Under the pieces are notes generated by a model. That model saw nothing but the letters and a program-made list of their open reading frames with translations. It made no database searches and was not told the origin of the DNA. Shown piece after piece: positions 14,590-26,015 of a stretch of 64,000 nucleotides of DNA; within the stretch, counting starts at the first letter, position 1; each line of letters starts with the position of its first letter. Position numbers and translations under genes: made by a program. This DNA comes from Apoda limacodes (lineage: Eukaryota; Arthropoda; Insecta; Lepidoptera; Limacodidae), in contig OX291544.1 of NCBI GenBank assembly GCA_946406115.1, forward strand, positions 21,779,521 to 21,843,520, in the 5' to 3' direction.

Positions 14590-16176
14590 TTCCCATCCCT
14601 GTTAGTCATTCATGCTTCTCAAATAAAGATAGACGTTCATAAGTCGAGTGGGCCAGACGGCATACCAGCAGTGGTGCTTAAGCAGTGTGCTCCTGAGTTA
14701 TGTCCTGTACTCACGCGCCTCTTCACGCTTTCCTACCACACTAGGCAATTTCCGTCTTCATGGAAGACTGCAAATGTGCACCCGGTGCCCAAAAAGGGCG
14801 ATAGATCAGATCCATCGAATTACAGGCCTATCGCTATAACCTCTCTCCTCTCCAAGGTGATGGAGCGTGTGATCAACACACAGCTTTTGAGATACCTAGA
14901 AAAACACGACCTGATCAGTGACCGTCAATATGGCTTTCGCCACGGTCGCTCAACTGGTGACCTTCTAGTGTATCTCACACACCGATGGGCACTAGCCATT
15001 GAGAGTCAGGGGGAGGCATTGGCATGTAGCCTAGACATAGCGAAGGCGTTCGATCGGGTCTGGCACCGGGGTCTTCTATCGAAGTTGCCTTCTTACGGAG
15101 TGCCCGAGGGTTTGTGCAAATGGGTGGCTAGCTTTTTGTCCGGCAGAAGCATACGAGCCGTAGTTGACGGTAGTTGCTCTGATAGCATGGACATTAATGC
15201 TGGTGTCCCGCAAGGCTCTGTGCTGTCTCCTACGCTGTTTCTACTGCACATCAATGATATGTTGGACATCAACAACATACATTGCTATGCAGATGACAGT
15301 ACTGGAGACGCTTATTACACGGGCCGTGCAAGCATCCCACGTTCCGTTGTGGAGGAAAAGCGTGAAGAACTTGTGTCTCAAATCGAGATCGGTCTGTCCA
15401 AGGTCTCTGACTGGGGGCGGGAAAACTTGGTCCGATTCAACCCTTCAAAGACACAAGTCTGCGCGTTCACCGCTAAGAAAACCCCATTCACTGTAGTCCC
15501 ACAATTCCAGAACACTCCCCTCTCCATCTCCAAGAGCATTGGGATCCTTGGCGTTGACATCTCCAGCGATGTTCAGTTCCGAGATCATTTGCTAGGCAAG
15601 GTAAAGCTGGCGTCCAAAAAACTTGGTGTACTCAACAGAGCGAAGCAGTACTTCACGTCGGGGCAAAGGTTGCTACTTTAGAAGTCGCAAGTCCGGCCCC
15701 ATATGGAGTACTGCTGCCATCTCTGGGCGGGTGCACCCGGATACCAGCTTGGCCCTTTTGACTCGGTTCAACGACGGGCTGTGAGAATTGTCGACGATCC
15801 CAAACTCACTTGCGGTATCGAACCCTTAAGTCTGAGGAGAGACTTTGCCTCCCTGTGTGTGTTCTACCGCTTGTACAATGGATTGTGTTCTGAGGAATTG
15901 TTCGAAATTATGCCCACGGCTACTTTCTACCATCGCACCGCTCGCCATCGACAGGGAATTCATTCTCACACTTTGGAACCAAAATGGTCGCGAACAGTGC
16001 GGTTTCAGAGAAACTTCCTCCCGCGAACCCTTGGGTTGTGGAATGAGCTCCCTGCCAAGGTTTTCTCTAAGGACTACAGTATGGGGTTCTTCAAAAAAGA
16101 AGTTATTAGATTTCTGAAGGGTCGGCAACGCGCGAGTGATGCCCCTGGTGTTGCAAGCGTCCATAGGCTACGGTGA
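14590..16176 (+). pseudogene. Reverse transcriptase frame of the LINE, broken by one TAG
   Basis: The reading frame is open for about 1.58 kb except for TAG at 15679. In this position the sequence runs LLL-stop-KSQVRPHMEYC, so the stop falls between reverse transcriptase and its C-terminal region. The catalytic aspartates of motifs A and C are intact. The start is arbitrary because the upstream part of ORF2 is lost. Confidence 0.85.
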
Positions 16177-16240
16177 CCGCTTACCATCAGGCGGACCGTA
16201 GGCTTGTTTGCCACCTTAGTGGTATAAAAAAAAAAAAAAA
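14600..16240 (+). mobile_element. 5'-truncated non-LTR retrotransposon (LINE, jockey/CR1-like)
   Basis: A long frame from about 14600 to 16176 encodes a LINE reverse transcriptase: SSGPDGIPAVVLK, NYRPIAITSLLSKVMER, motif A with Asp at 15034 (SLDIAKAFDRVW), GVPQGSVLSPTLF, and YADD at 15286-15297. The C-terminal part includes GLWNELPAKVFSKDYSMGFF. A single TAG at 15679-15681 breaks the frame; downstream reading continues in the same frame to 16176. The 3' end has a short UTR and a 15-A tail (16226-16240). The endonuclease domain and ORF1 are missing, so it is a dead, 5'-truncated copy, but otherwise well preserved. The clade is uncertain: the poly(A) tail favours the jockey group. Related fragments lie at 27312, 32617, 32889, 40347, 46222 and 48902. 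Confidence 0.9.
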
Positions 16241-16439
16241 GATTGACATATAAAATTGATTTTTGACATTGTCATGGGTAGTAGTGGTCTAATTATATAG
16301 ACGTATAAACCTTCCTATGTTAATTTGTTTTTAATGGTCAACTTTTTGTAGTTAAATAGAGCATATTATGAGGTTATAATATTGCTAAATTACACTTTTC
16401 TGTTTTGGGAAAAATATAGAAATAAATACATTTCCTATT

Positions 16440-16664
16440 CAGCGTGTCATCAGTGAATAAAGTGCGCAAATGAAAATGAGGGAAACTATACCTAATTTTA
16501 TCGATGAAAAAATGTTTTTTATGGTATTTATTAGGTTTCTAGGACGCTACTGCGCAAAATAGTAATTGCTGGGGCCCGTCTTACACGGTTTTTATTATTT
16601 GATATTTTTTTAAGTTCTATAGTTTCCCTCATTTTCATTTGTGCAATTTATGAAGAAACACTGT
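16440..16664. mobile_element. 225-bp MITE, relative of the 4.1-kb element at 34487
   Basis: The left end CAGCGTGTCATCAGTGAATA..AAATGAAAATGAGGGAAACT and right end AGTTTCCCTCATTTTCATTT..GAAGAAACACTG are inverted. The terminal CAGTGT and the ATAAAGTGCGCA.ATGAAAATG block match the ends at 34487 and 38626. A TA follows the right end. Confidence 0.7.
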
Positions 16665-16788
16665 ATATTCTAGTTTGCACCACATGCATGAATATTTTTT
16701 TCCTTCCTTTCCTTTCCATATGAAGAAACACTGTATATTCTAGTTTGCACCACATGCATGGATATTTTTTTCCTTCCTTTCCTTTCCA
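16651..16788. repeat. Tandem duplication, two 70-bp units
   Basis: TGAAGAAACACTGTATATTC starts at 16651 and again at 16721; each unit ends in TTCCTTCCTTTCCTTTCC. They differ by one base (GCATGAATA / GCATGGATA) plus the join. The first unit overlaps the right end of the MITE. Confidence 0.9.
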
Positions 16789-18209
16789 AAATGTTGCGCA
16801 TGATCAAAATAAAATTAGATAAAATGTTATATATAATTTTTAGAGGTCCGAAGCCGAAAGAGCAAAGATATAGTCGGGATTTTCTCTGACCAGAATTGTA
16901 CCTATTGATAAAGCACATCGGAATCTTAGTGTTGCAGGTTCAAGTACTGGTTTGATATCATTATTTCTTTTTCTTTGCCATAATTAATATTTGATAACAC
17001 TATATACAAAAAAATCGTACATAAAAACACTATAAATTTGTTCGTATTTTCCAATTTTTGCCAGGAATTTTAATAACTTTTTGTTTCCTGAAAACCCTAT
17101 TCAGATTTTATTTATTACTGTTATCTACTTTCCTGATTATTCAATTAAAATAAAAACGGAAATTTCTAAATATTTTCATGCATCGGCGATACCTACTTCG
17201 ACATCGAATCGTAGTGCATAATAAAGTTTTAAATGTTGCCCATTCAACGCTATAGACGCCTGCCAATGTTGCAATTCGCGATAATGATGACACTTGAAGG
17301 CAACCTTGAGACGACTCAATCTACAGTACTGCTATTCTCTAAAATAGATAACACAATTGCTTTGCCTACTTTGTTGCAACTGCAAATATTTTGGTCTCAA
17401 CGAGGCAATGCGCTGGCGCTTATCTTTTGCCTTTAAGGCTGCGGTATAGGCTAGATCGCGAAAATACGCCGTTTTTGTGCAAGTTTTGTGGCTAAACTAT
17501 AGCATCTAAGGGATTGAAAAAAATACATGTTATAAAACTGGCTTTTTTCTCGTGCATTACCTACATGAGTGATTTTCATTTATTGTATTTAATGCAATAA
17601 AAAATCTGGAAGTGAGCGTTGTTTCAACACTTGTGCAAATTTTTAAAGCGTGTTGCGCATTTGTAATGAGAATTGGTTAAATAATTAGAATAGCTTATTA
17701 TCTAGTGCATTGACTCTAAGTTGTAGCAAAAATTCAACAAATGTGACTACAAAACGGTAATAACGTTAAATTCCATACAAAAAATTAAAAGTTTCAAGGT
17801 GTCATTACGGTATAAATTACTTATGAAGTATATAACATATATATCTAATAGTAATGTTTATGACTTTGTCTAATGATTTATAGTGCATTTACATACACAA
17901 CGTTAGAATTACAGAAATTAGCTTTCTGGCCTATATCGCCCTCTTAATGCCTTTTGAAACATTGGCTAGACTATGTTACATTCACACCTTTTTTATTATA
18001 CTACATACTTTTTACTTATTTATTTTTATATATCATAATTCGTCAGAAATTGGCAACGCCATTGCATAGTATACTGTCCAGGTCTTTTATTTTACCGTTT
18101 ATTACTTTGAAGGTGGAAACTTGCGACGATAGGTTCACCTCCTCTCATGCAGGACTAAAGTGAAATAATGAGATACTATGGTAAAAATAGGCTGTCTCCC
18201 CACAGGGAC

Positions 18210-18333
18210 GCGTTCAAAAACTCACTATCCTTGGGTAGAGTATCTTGTTGTCCCTTTCTGTACTGCAGTAAAATGTATTTATTATCTTGCTGTCAGTGCA
18301 ACTCGGATTTACCGGAGTTGCGTCTAGGAACGC
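18210..18333. mobile_element. Second copy of the GCGTTCAAAAACTCA inverted-repeat element
   Basis: The left end reads GCGTTCAAAAACTCAC and the right end is a degraded complement (GGAACGC). The interior matches the copy before odr4 in order: CTGT..TACTGCAGTAAAATG..TTATCTTGCTGTCAGTGC. Confidence 0.55.
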
Positions 18334-19485
18334 ACATCAGTATGATGTGGGTGTATATTTAGTCACAGGTTACCCCCTTCTGGGGATAAAAATCGTGGAG
18401 TTATACACACATGCATGCATACATAACACATTTATGTGTTGTTACATAATCTAAAATGCTACAAATACTTAAGGTGGTCATATTTGGTTAGGTATCTAAT
18501 TCAACTTGTGAAATTATTAACGTCTTGTTAAAAAGGTCAAATAAATAGTTATTTTGTATTACATGTATTTTGCTGTTATTATAAAATTTATATATACATG
18601 TTACATTTTATTGTATAATCATTTTAACTAATTTTGGACCCAATTTTGTTCATTGACGAACTAGCTGAGTCCCGCGGATTAACCTATTTTTGTGGGAATT
18701 CGAATTCGATCAGGATATACAGCATTCTTTTACGCTTCATATCCCTAGCAATATCTATCTACCTACTATTCAAGTCACCCCGTTCCTCCGTTGCGACGAA
18801 CAAGTAAGACAAACAAGTAAACTTATCCATTTATAATAAAATTTATATAGATATTCCAAAGTTAAAAAATTTAACCAAATTATTTAATATTTTTAAACTA
18901 TCTCGTATCAAAGTATTTCGAGTTAACGTGATAAACCTCGTATAGGTATTTGGAAGGTAGTAGAAATTTACCTATTAAACAATAAAAACTAGCCATTTTA
19001 AATTGATATATCTGAGTCATTTATCATAAGTCCATTGCAGGGTATAGGAAACTCTCAAGGTGCGCCACATTGCACTGTCCTACGAATTCAACATGAATGT
19101 ATCCATAGTAGTTTATAGTTAAAGATATGCAAATAGATCGCAGGAAAAAACGTAAAGTGGCAATATAGAAGCGATGTCACGTTATATTGAAGGGTTAACG
19201 TGATGTGGCTCCCGTGCGATGGTAGCGTTGTGCAATCGAAGCGAGGACGCTTTGATCGCTTACGGAATATTATTACAAGATTTGGAGGCTGCTGCGGCTC
19301 TGATTCATAGAGTCAATACATTAAATATCGGTTACTGTTAAATTGGACTTGCATAGTTTTCGTATGAGCTAATTCCAAACATGTTTTTGACTAACCCGGA
19401 TTCCGGAAAATGAGAAAGAAATTATAAAATCTCATAAAATGGCTGTGTGTATTAGTGAGAACCTGAATTACAAAAGTGTAATTGT

Positions 19486-19945
19486 AAAAAACCGGCCAAA
19501 TGCGTGTCGCTCAGGCATTAATTGAGGGTCCCGAAATGTCGTTAAGGATATATAGAAAACTTCTGGACCGATTTTGTTTAAAAAAAACTAAGAAATATCT
19601 ATCGAGCTGTTTTGCTTAAATTTTATTGTTTGCAGACCTCCAGAACGCATGGTTAAAAAGTTATAGTCAAACTTTTTAATCCTATATCACGTGCAAAGTA
19701 TACACCAGAGAGCAAAAGTGCACATTAACACAAATGCATTTTTGAAGATTTCATTCAAAATTAAAATAGGAAGCTGTTAGGCAGTATGTAAACATAAGAC
19801 AGGACAGGAAGGTCCTGCAAAAAGTTTATTACAATTAATGGAAAAATGGCGAAATTATAAGGTTGTGAACTTGTGATATAACGGACGGACATGGCAGAAC
19901 TCTGTTTCCATGTTTATTGTCATTTGGCTAAGGAATCCTAAAAAA
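19486..19945 (+). repeat. 'GGCCAA(A/G)TGCGTGTCG ... GGAAC/TCCT' interspersed repeat
   Basis: It opens CCGGCCAAATGCGTGTCG and closes GGCTAAGGAATCCTAAA, with ATAACGGACGGACATGGCAG before the end. The same plan recurs at 30846-31326 (+), 49000-49350 and 48355-48600 (-), 50270-50420 (+) and 53560-53980. Confidence 0.55.
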
Positions 19946-20424
19946 GAAGAGCACGCGTAGTGAAGCAATTATTGGTTTATTATTACCAAACTGTTTTACC
20001 GGTTGATGATTATAAATATAGCAGTTAATAAACATAAATGATAAAATAGACATATTTCATTTGTTAAACTGGCATAAAAGAATGGATGTAATGGACGTAC
20101 GATCGTGTGAAGGCATTAATTACAAGTTTGCACTATTGAGCCGGCATTACAAGGCTCTTACGCATAACCAAGCACCAATTCGTTGTCTAACAAAAGAGTA
20201 CGCTTACTTAAGTTCTCAGTCGCACACGCGGCTTAATTGGAGGGTAATTATATCATCAACTTTGCATCAACCGCGCCATATTACACAATTTTAACTTATC
20301 ACTGGTGTTTGTCCTTATATTTGAGTAAAAGGTCGAGAAGAGGAGAGGTATTCTTGTTTCTTCGCCGTATTACGGTAATCTTGTCTCTGCAGCATATTAC
20401 ACAACTAACTTTTTCCTGTGGCTC

Positions 20425-20660
20425 CGCCTAGCTTTAATTATTGGCGTGGAATTTCTACGGTAACTCCTTTATTATCTTCTGTAGCTTTCGAGTGAAATTC
20501 GGTTATAGTTATTCTTGCGGAAATTTATATTATACGGAATTAAAAGTAGGTTCTCCGTCTCTTCAACTATCCTTGTGCCGAATTTCAGTTCAATTGGATG
20601 CCGTTGCGGCGTGATTGAGTAACAAACTTACAAACAGTTAATATTTATAGTATTAGTAGG
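20425..20660 (+). repeat. Interspersed repeat: 'TTTCTACGGTAACTCCTT...' family
   Basis: The order GGAATTTCTACGGTAACTCC, GAAATTCGGTTATAGTTATTC, TTTCAGTTCAATTGG, GGCGTGATTGAGTAACAAAC, ATAGTATTAGTAGG is shared with 25820-26015, 28905-29090 and, in part, 56680-56760 and 63417-63500. It splits a flanking direct repeat (20297-20410 and 20670-20800). Confidence 0.6.
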
Positions 20661-21348
20661 TTTATCTATAACTTATTACTGGTGTTTATTCTCATTTTTG
20701 GGTAGAAGGTCGAAAAGAGGAATCAGTATTTTAGTGTTTGCCAAAAATATCGTAATATGGCTGTTATGGTATTTATGTTTCTTCGCCATATTACACAATG
20801 AATTACAACTTATTGCTAGCGATTTTCCTCGTTTGGTATTAATATAGGAACTCAATAAAAGTTCATTAAAATATATTGTTAATATTTTCTTATTTAGTAC
20901 TGTGTAATTTGAAAAAAGAATATATAGAGTAAAATTTTACTTACGACTTTTATTTGTTTTTTTTTTGGCTGTTCTTTTTTCTTTGATACATAGTACATAC
21001 ATAATTTTTTGAAACATAAAACACAACAAATTTAACATTTTTTTTTTGACTAAAGTAAAGTGAATTCAGCGTTGCTCATGTGTCAATCATGTAACTTAAA
21101 AATGAAGTGGCTCAAACATTACGAGTGTCCAAGTCTGTGATTTTTCGCAATATCGGCAGACTGGAGAGTATATTAGACGTAAAGGCCAAGGTCGCTTAAG
21201 AGTAACAACAGAGAGGGACGACAGATTTGTTATGAGCAATATTCTCAGTAACAGTTAGCACCAAAACCATTAGAAGAAGAATTGACACGGCTGATAAAGG
21301 GGCGTACTTGTCCTTTGCTCACCGCAGGTCATCGAGTAGCTCGGACCA

Positions 21349-21614
21349 GCTTTGCTCGTTCGCACCGGAATTGAGATGATGGCGCTCGGGGTATTCTCTT
21401 TACTAAAGTATGGAGACGACCAGTGTGCCTGTGTGAGTTTTGGCGTGTTTGCAACTCTACAATTGCGGTTGCGTATTTATTAAAAGTCCTGTGAAAAAAA
21501 CCGTCTCAAAACGCGTCCGCTAGAGGCGCTCATTCATTTCCATACATGTATTTTGTTGATGTGAACGCGATAGTAGCGTTAAAACTTACACTAGGCACAC
21601 TGGTGAAAGATACC
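21349..21614 (+). repeat. Left copy of a 260-bp direct duplication
   Basis: From GCTTTGCTCGTTCGCAC to about 21614 the sequence repeats at 22078-22336 with few changes. It contains one 180-bp TIR element and flanking transposase-derived sequence. Confidence 0.85.
21422..21601 (+). mobile_element. 180-bp TIR element (MITE), copy 2
   Basis: The ends are AGTGTGCCT..GTGAGTTTT and AAAACTTAC..AGGCACACT. The interior has CTCAAAACGCGTCCGCTAGA and GAACGCGATAGTAGCGTT. It shares this plan with 3134-3306 (opposite strand) and 22151-22328. Confidence 0.75.
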
Positions 21615-21618
21615 TACA

Positions 21619-22087
21619 GTGCAACAGTGTTGGAAAAGAGCCTTATGTTGGTGGCTCAGTAATGGTATGGGGAGATATTTGCTTAACACACTATAGAAAG
21701 ATACGCAAAGTGCAACAGTGTTGGAAAAGAACCTTATGTTGGTGGATCAGTAATGGTATGGGGCGATATTTGCTTAGCACAGTGCAACAGTGTTGGAAAA
21801 GAGCCTTATCTTGGTGGGTCAGTAATGGTATGGGGCGATATTAGCTTAGCACAGTGCAACAGTGTTGTAAAAGAGCCTTATGTTGGTGGGTCAGTAATGG
21901 TATGGGGCGATATTTGCTTGGCGCAGTGCAACAGTGTTGGAAAAGAGCCTTATGTTTGTGGGTCAGTAATGGTATGGGGCGATATTAACTTAGCACACTG
22001 GAGAAAGATACGCACAGTGCAAAGTGTTTGAAAAGAGCCTTATGTTGGTGGGTCAGTAATGGTATGGGGCGATATTTGCTTTGCTCG
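21619..22087 (+). repeat. In-frame 72-bp tandem array from the transposase catalytic region
   Basis: Units start at 21619, 21710, 21782, 21854, 21926 and 22017 with lengths 91, 72, 72, 72, 91 and about 71. The 91-bp units carry an extra 19 bp (CTGGAGAAAGATACGCACA type). Each 72-bp unit is exactly 24 codons, containing KEPYVGGSVMVWGDI. An isolated seventh, more diverged unit begins at 22346. The units are about 90-97% alike by eye. Confidence 0.9.
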
Positions 22088-22336
22088 TTCGCACTGAAAT
22101 TGAGATGATGGCGCTCGGGGTATTCTCTTTACTAAAGTATGGAGACGACCAGTGTGCCTGTGTGAGTTTTGGCGTGTTCGCAACTCTACTATTGCGTTTG
22201 CGTATTAAAAGTCCTGTGAGAAAAAACCGTCTCAAAACGCGCCCGCTAGAGGCGCTCATTCATTTCCATACATGTATTCTGTTGATGCCAACGCGATAGT
22301 AGCGTTAAAAACTTACACCAAGCACACTTGTGAAAG
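22078..22336 (+). repeat. Right copy of the 260-bp direct duplication
   Basis: It matches 21349-21614, offset by about 730 bp, so the two copies bracket the 72-bp array. Differences are single substitutions and short indels. Confidence 0.85.
22151..22328 (+). mobile_element. 180-bp TIR element (MITE), copy 3
   Basis: It is nearly identical to 21422-21601 and sits in the duplicated block, so it arose by that duplication and not by a separate insertion. Confidence 0.75.
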
Positions 22337-23740
22337 AACCGCACAGTACAACAGTATCGGAAAAGAGCCTGTTGTTGGTGGGCCAGTAATGGTATGGGGC
22401 GATATGTGCTTAGGAGCACGGTTGGATAATTTTCTTATTGAAGATAATGCTCGTCCTTCCCGAGGCGTCGGAAGTATCGGAGTATCCTACTGAGGTCGGC
22501 ATCAAAGTTTTGGTTTGTCCAGCACGCTTGCTCCGATAGAACATGTTTAGGATAAACCGGGAAAACAGATTACACAAAGAAATCTAGCACCAGCTAACCT
22601 ATAATGGTCATCAAAACAGCATTGGTTAAAGAATAGAATCTTGAAAAAAAGTGTATCCAGATGATTTGTTAACTATTCTCTTCCTCATTTATAAATTACC
22701 TACTGCAAATTTTAAACATGTGTTGAATAAAATGTCAGATTAATTAACATATTGGTTTTGATTGATGAAGAGATTGGTAGTTTTTTTTGTACATGCAGTA
22801 TACTGTATTAACTTTTTAATACAAAACAAAGTAGTTCTTTTAGCTTTTTTTATGTGAAATTCTTCATTTCCAAGAAATAACAAACGGCAAACATCAATAA
22901 AATTTTTAATCAAGCTGACATTTAAATTGAAATAAGTTTAAAATATGCTGTAGGTAATATGATTGAGAAGGAAATTAGGAACTTGAAATATAGGAAAAAA
23001 ATGTATAAAAACGGCGGAATCAAGTCAACCATGCACCAAGTATTAATATGAGATTCGTTCTACCATTGTAAAGTACCTGGGATTTACATTCGTAAGTAAA
23101 TTAATACTGTTGATTCTACAGTGAAGATTGCTTCTGAAATATGATAACGAAAATATGATTTGATTATTTTTGTACCGTCTCACTCAATTCTCGATTTATT
23201 TCGACTATGTATTCAATTAAATAGGTATTGTAAAGTGAGAATTAAGCGATGCTAATGAGTCACTATAGGCGTACTTACCTGTCCTGTCCGGGTGTGTTTG
23301 CGTAGCGGCCTATTCGTGTACATCGTCCTTGCCAGGAATGTGAGGTCATCACGCCTTCGCTGTCGTTTGCGTTCTTTGGTCCTCTTATGCAACACTCCTA
23401 ATTGTTTTGGACTCATTCACTTGTACAGCATTCTGGTCACGCTGTCCGTTAAGCTATTCGCCCGCACCCTAATGACACTTATTTCTGCATTGAGGTTCTC
23501 TCAACTGCAGGTTGAGTACCTATGCTTTTTTTTGCTATTTATATTATGATTGATTTCTACGAACATGTTGGATATTATTTCATTTATTTTTAGAATGAAG
23601 ACAACAAACTTTGCAAAATTAATCGAATATTTAAAGAAATATTTTACAAAGATATTTAAAAGAAGAAGAGAATGTTGTCTCCAAAAATAGTTGCCGAGAA
23701 AATGAGTTGAACCGGGTTTATATATGTCGCAGTCAAATGG

Positions 23741-24254
23741 TTGAATTCGCCGTTTACTTAACAGCTAGCATTTTATAAACAGAGCCGTTTTGTGTTACGG
23801 AGGGGTTTACGTTCATCATTTTAATGTTCAGCATTGTAAAACGGCTGAACGAACGTCAGCAGCATTGTATTCAGCGCTTTGTGTTCTTCGATGCGGCTAA
23901 TCTAATGTAATTAAACGGGTTTTGAACCGCCGCTTTGGCAGTCTGTTATTCCAATTTTAGTTTTATTACCTAATTAAAAGGCTTTTCCCAATGTTCGCGC
24001 ATAAATGGAAGAATTAAAGTTTTTGTTGCAGCACTAGTAACGTGCAATAATCAAGTTTAACACGACGCGATTAGATTCTGGAATTTCGAGTTCATGTGGC
24101 TAATACAACTTGATTACAATGTAGCTAAACGTGTGCCGCCGTATTGTAGAACGTATTGCAATGACAATCTAGCTTAACGTTGATCCCATGTAATACGTAC
24201 AAAACGGCTCTGTTTTTTAAAATGGCTAGCCGTTATGTAAAACAGCGAATTCTA
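23741..24254. mobile_element. 514-bp TIR element
   Basis: Arms of about 60 bp: TTGAATTCGCCGTTTACTTA..ACAGAGCCGTTTTGT on the left and ACAAAACGGCTCTGT..GTAAAACAGCGAATTCTA on the right. The interior has no gene; a second, inner pair (AACGGCTGAACG) repeats part of the end motif. Confidence 0.7.
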
Positions 24255-24739
24255 CATTTCGCCTGCGACCACACATACTGATATACTGACACAGACTGTA
24301 GCTAATTCCCTCACCTCCGTGCTCTTTTGCACTTGATAGCAACTTTTTAGTGCATTAAAATAATCTCTTTGGTTTCTCGTTTTCGGTGTAGGTGTATCAG
24401 TATTAAACATGCCATGACGACAATCACGATGAGAAAAAAAATCGGCAATAGAAAAAGACGTTTTTCTTACTACTCGTTCGTGTTTCTTTGTACCCGTACA
24501 AAAACCTCATCCGTTGAAAGGCGTGTGGCGCGTACAAGGGTTTTCTGTTTGACGTCATATGTTTGCATCAAATAGCTAGGCGTGTTTCTACAGATATGTT
24601 AATGACATTCGAAGTCCGAATTATTCGAAAAGTTACTTGCTGGCCTAGGTTTATGGCATATCCTGCTTAAACTTGATTTATTAAAAAAAACTCGACAAGA
24701 CAATTTTAGGTTCAAAGAATATCTGCTGACTACTGTACA

Positions 24740-24783
24740 TACACGAGTGTAAAACTGTAGGTATACAGTTTTACACTCGTGTA
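24740..24783. repeat. Perfect 20-bp hairpin
   Basis: TACACGAGTGTAAAACTGTA (24740-24759) is followed after 4 bases by its exact complement (24764-24783). Confidence 0.9.
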
Positions 24784-25246
24784 AAAATTAAAACATACTT
24801 AGACATGGCATTGTAATGTTTTTTTAAGAATGTGTACGCTGGTCTCAGGCTGTCTTCTTTAAAAAACTAATAGTAATAATGTCAATAATGAATGTTGCAC
24901 ATTGTATTAAAAACTTTGTTGGTTTAATTAGCCAGTTAATTAGGCAGATCATGAAGAATGGAAAAGAAAAAGAAAGGAACAGAAATAGCACAGTATAAGT
25001 CATATTGTCGGGTGAGGTTCAGTTTCCCTTCTGTATACGTAGATGCGGAGCGAGCGAAGCGTTCCAGCCAAGTTTCATATAATAATCTGTGCAGTTATAT
25101 GATAATTTATTTTCCATACATAACGATTTGCCTAGGCGCTCAATTAACTGGCAAATTTAACCAGATGGCTGGCGACATATATAATAATTACAAAGTCCTG
25201 CCGCGATCGGTATTCCGTACCTTGGCGGCGACAGACTGTGATTGTT

Positions 25247-25678
25247 AGTGGACAGTAGACAACACATAATTAAGGAAAGCCTAAAATTTTCTCAGTTAGT
25301 CTGTTGTACATATCGATCATGATATTGAACTAGCTAACTTGAAATTTATATAGGTATGTTATTCTTGACTCAAGTTTCATAAAATACTTTTCAAATTATT
25401 TTTTTTAATTTTCAAAGCGTCTGCCACCACGTTACAGCCGTGGTAGTCGTCTGCTATTTCATTTTTAAGTAGCTATAATAGAATATTTTGATAGATCAAA
25501 ACGGCAGCTTTACCAATTTACTTTTTTAGTTTGTCAAATTATCAAACCGGTCACACCTGACTGACGCTAAACCTACCACGACCGCGCTTAGCTACCCCCA
25601 TCTCATGATCGGTAGGTACAACAGACTAACTGAGGAAATTTTAGGCTTTTCTTAATTATGTGTTATCTGCCGTCCACT
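25247..25678. mobile_element. 432-bp TIR element
   Basis: The left arm begins AGTGGACAGTAGACAACACA and the right arm ends TGTTATCTGCCGTCCACT; the arms are complementary for about 80 bp, including TTTTAGGCTTTTCTTAATTA and CAGTTAGTCTGTTGTAC. Confidence 0.75.
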
Positions 25679-25819
25679 GGTTCTTTAACAAAAAGGGCTG
25701 GGCGAGAAACGAATGTTACTAATGTACATGTCGATATACTATTGTTGTGTTGCTTGTAGTGTTCACTACTTGATTTCTACTAAAGCAGTTTGCTAGCAAG
25801 TTATAGCTGTAGCTATAAC

Positions 25820-26015
25820 TATAATTCGTTTAAATAGAATTCGGTTGTAGTTATTCCTGCAGGATATTTTGAATTTTCCAGGATAAACCTATATCCATCT
25901 CCATCTCTTTAACTACCTATGTTCCTAATTTCATCTCAATTGCATGCTCTGTTTTGGCGTGATTGAGTAAGGAACAAACGAACAAACAAACAGAACTTTT
26001 ACATTAGTAGGAGGA
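25820..26015 (+). repeat. Second copy of the 'GGCGTGATTGAGTAA' repeat
   Basis: AATTCGGTTGTAGTTATTCC, CCATCTCTTTAACTACC, TTTCATCTCAATTGCATGC, TTGGCGTGATTGAGTAA and ACATTAGTAGGAGG match 20520-20655 in order. Confidence 0.6.

Larger units (their letters stand above)
16790..21074. other. Intergenic, repeats only
   Basis: Apart from the repeats at 18210, 19486 and 20425 nothing is recognised. 17240-17430 has a loose inverted structure (AAGGCAACCTTGAGAC / GGTCTCAACGAGGCAATG) that may be an old TIR element. Confidence 0.5.
21075..22740 (+). pseudogene. Decayed Tc1-like transposase gene, interrupted and tandemly amplified
   Basis: The N-terminal part (21100-21320) reads in pieces as VAQTLRVSKSVIFRNIGRLE, GQGRLRVTTERDDRFVMSNI and VSTKTIRRRI, the helix-turn-helix and linker of Tc1-like transposases. 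The catalytic region appears as repeated GGSVMVWGDI. Later NFLIEDNARPSR (22417-22450), then KVLVCPARL and NMFRINRENR match the DNARPH..., WPA.SPDLNPIE and RL.R blocks. Stops and frameshifts occur throughout. A 180-bp TIR element is inserted, twice, because of a local duplication. The gene cannot be functional. Confidence 0.75.

Noticed and set aside
24958..25248. 96-codon open frame from ATG
   Set aside because: No recognisable domain; it ends in a TIR element and lacks any supporting context.
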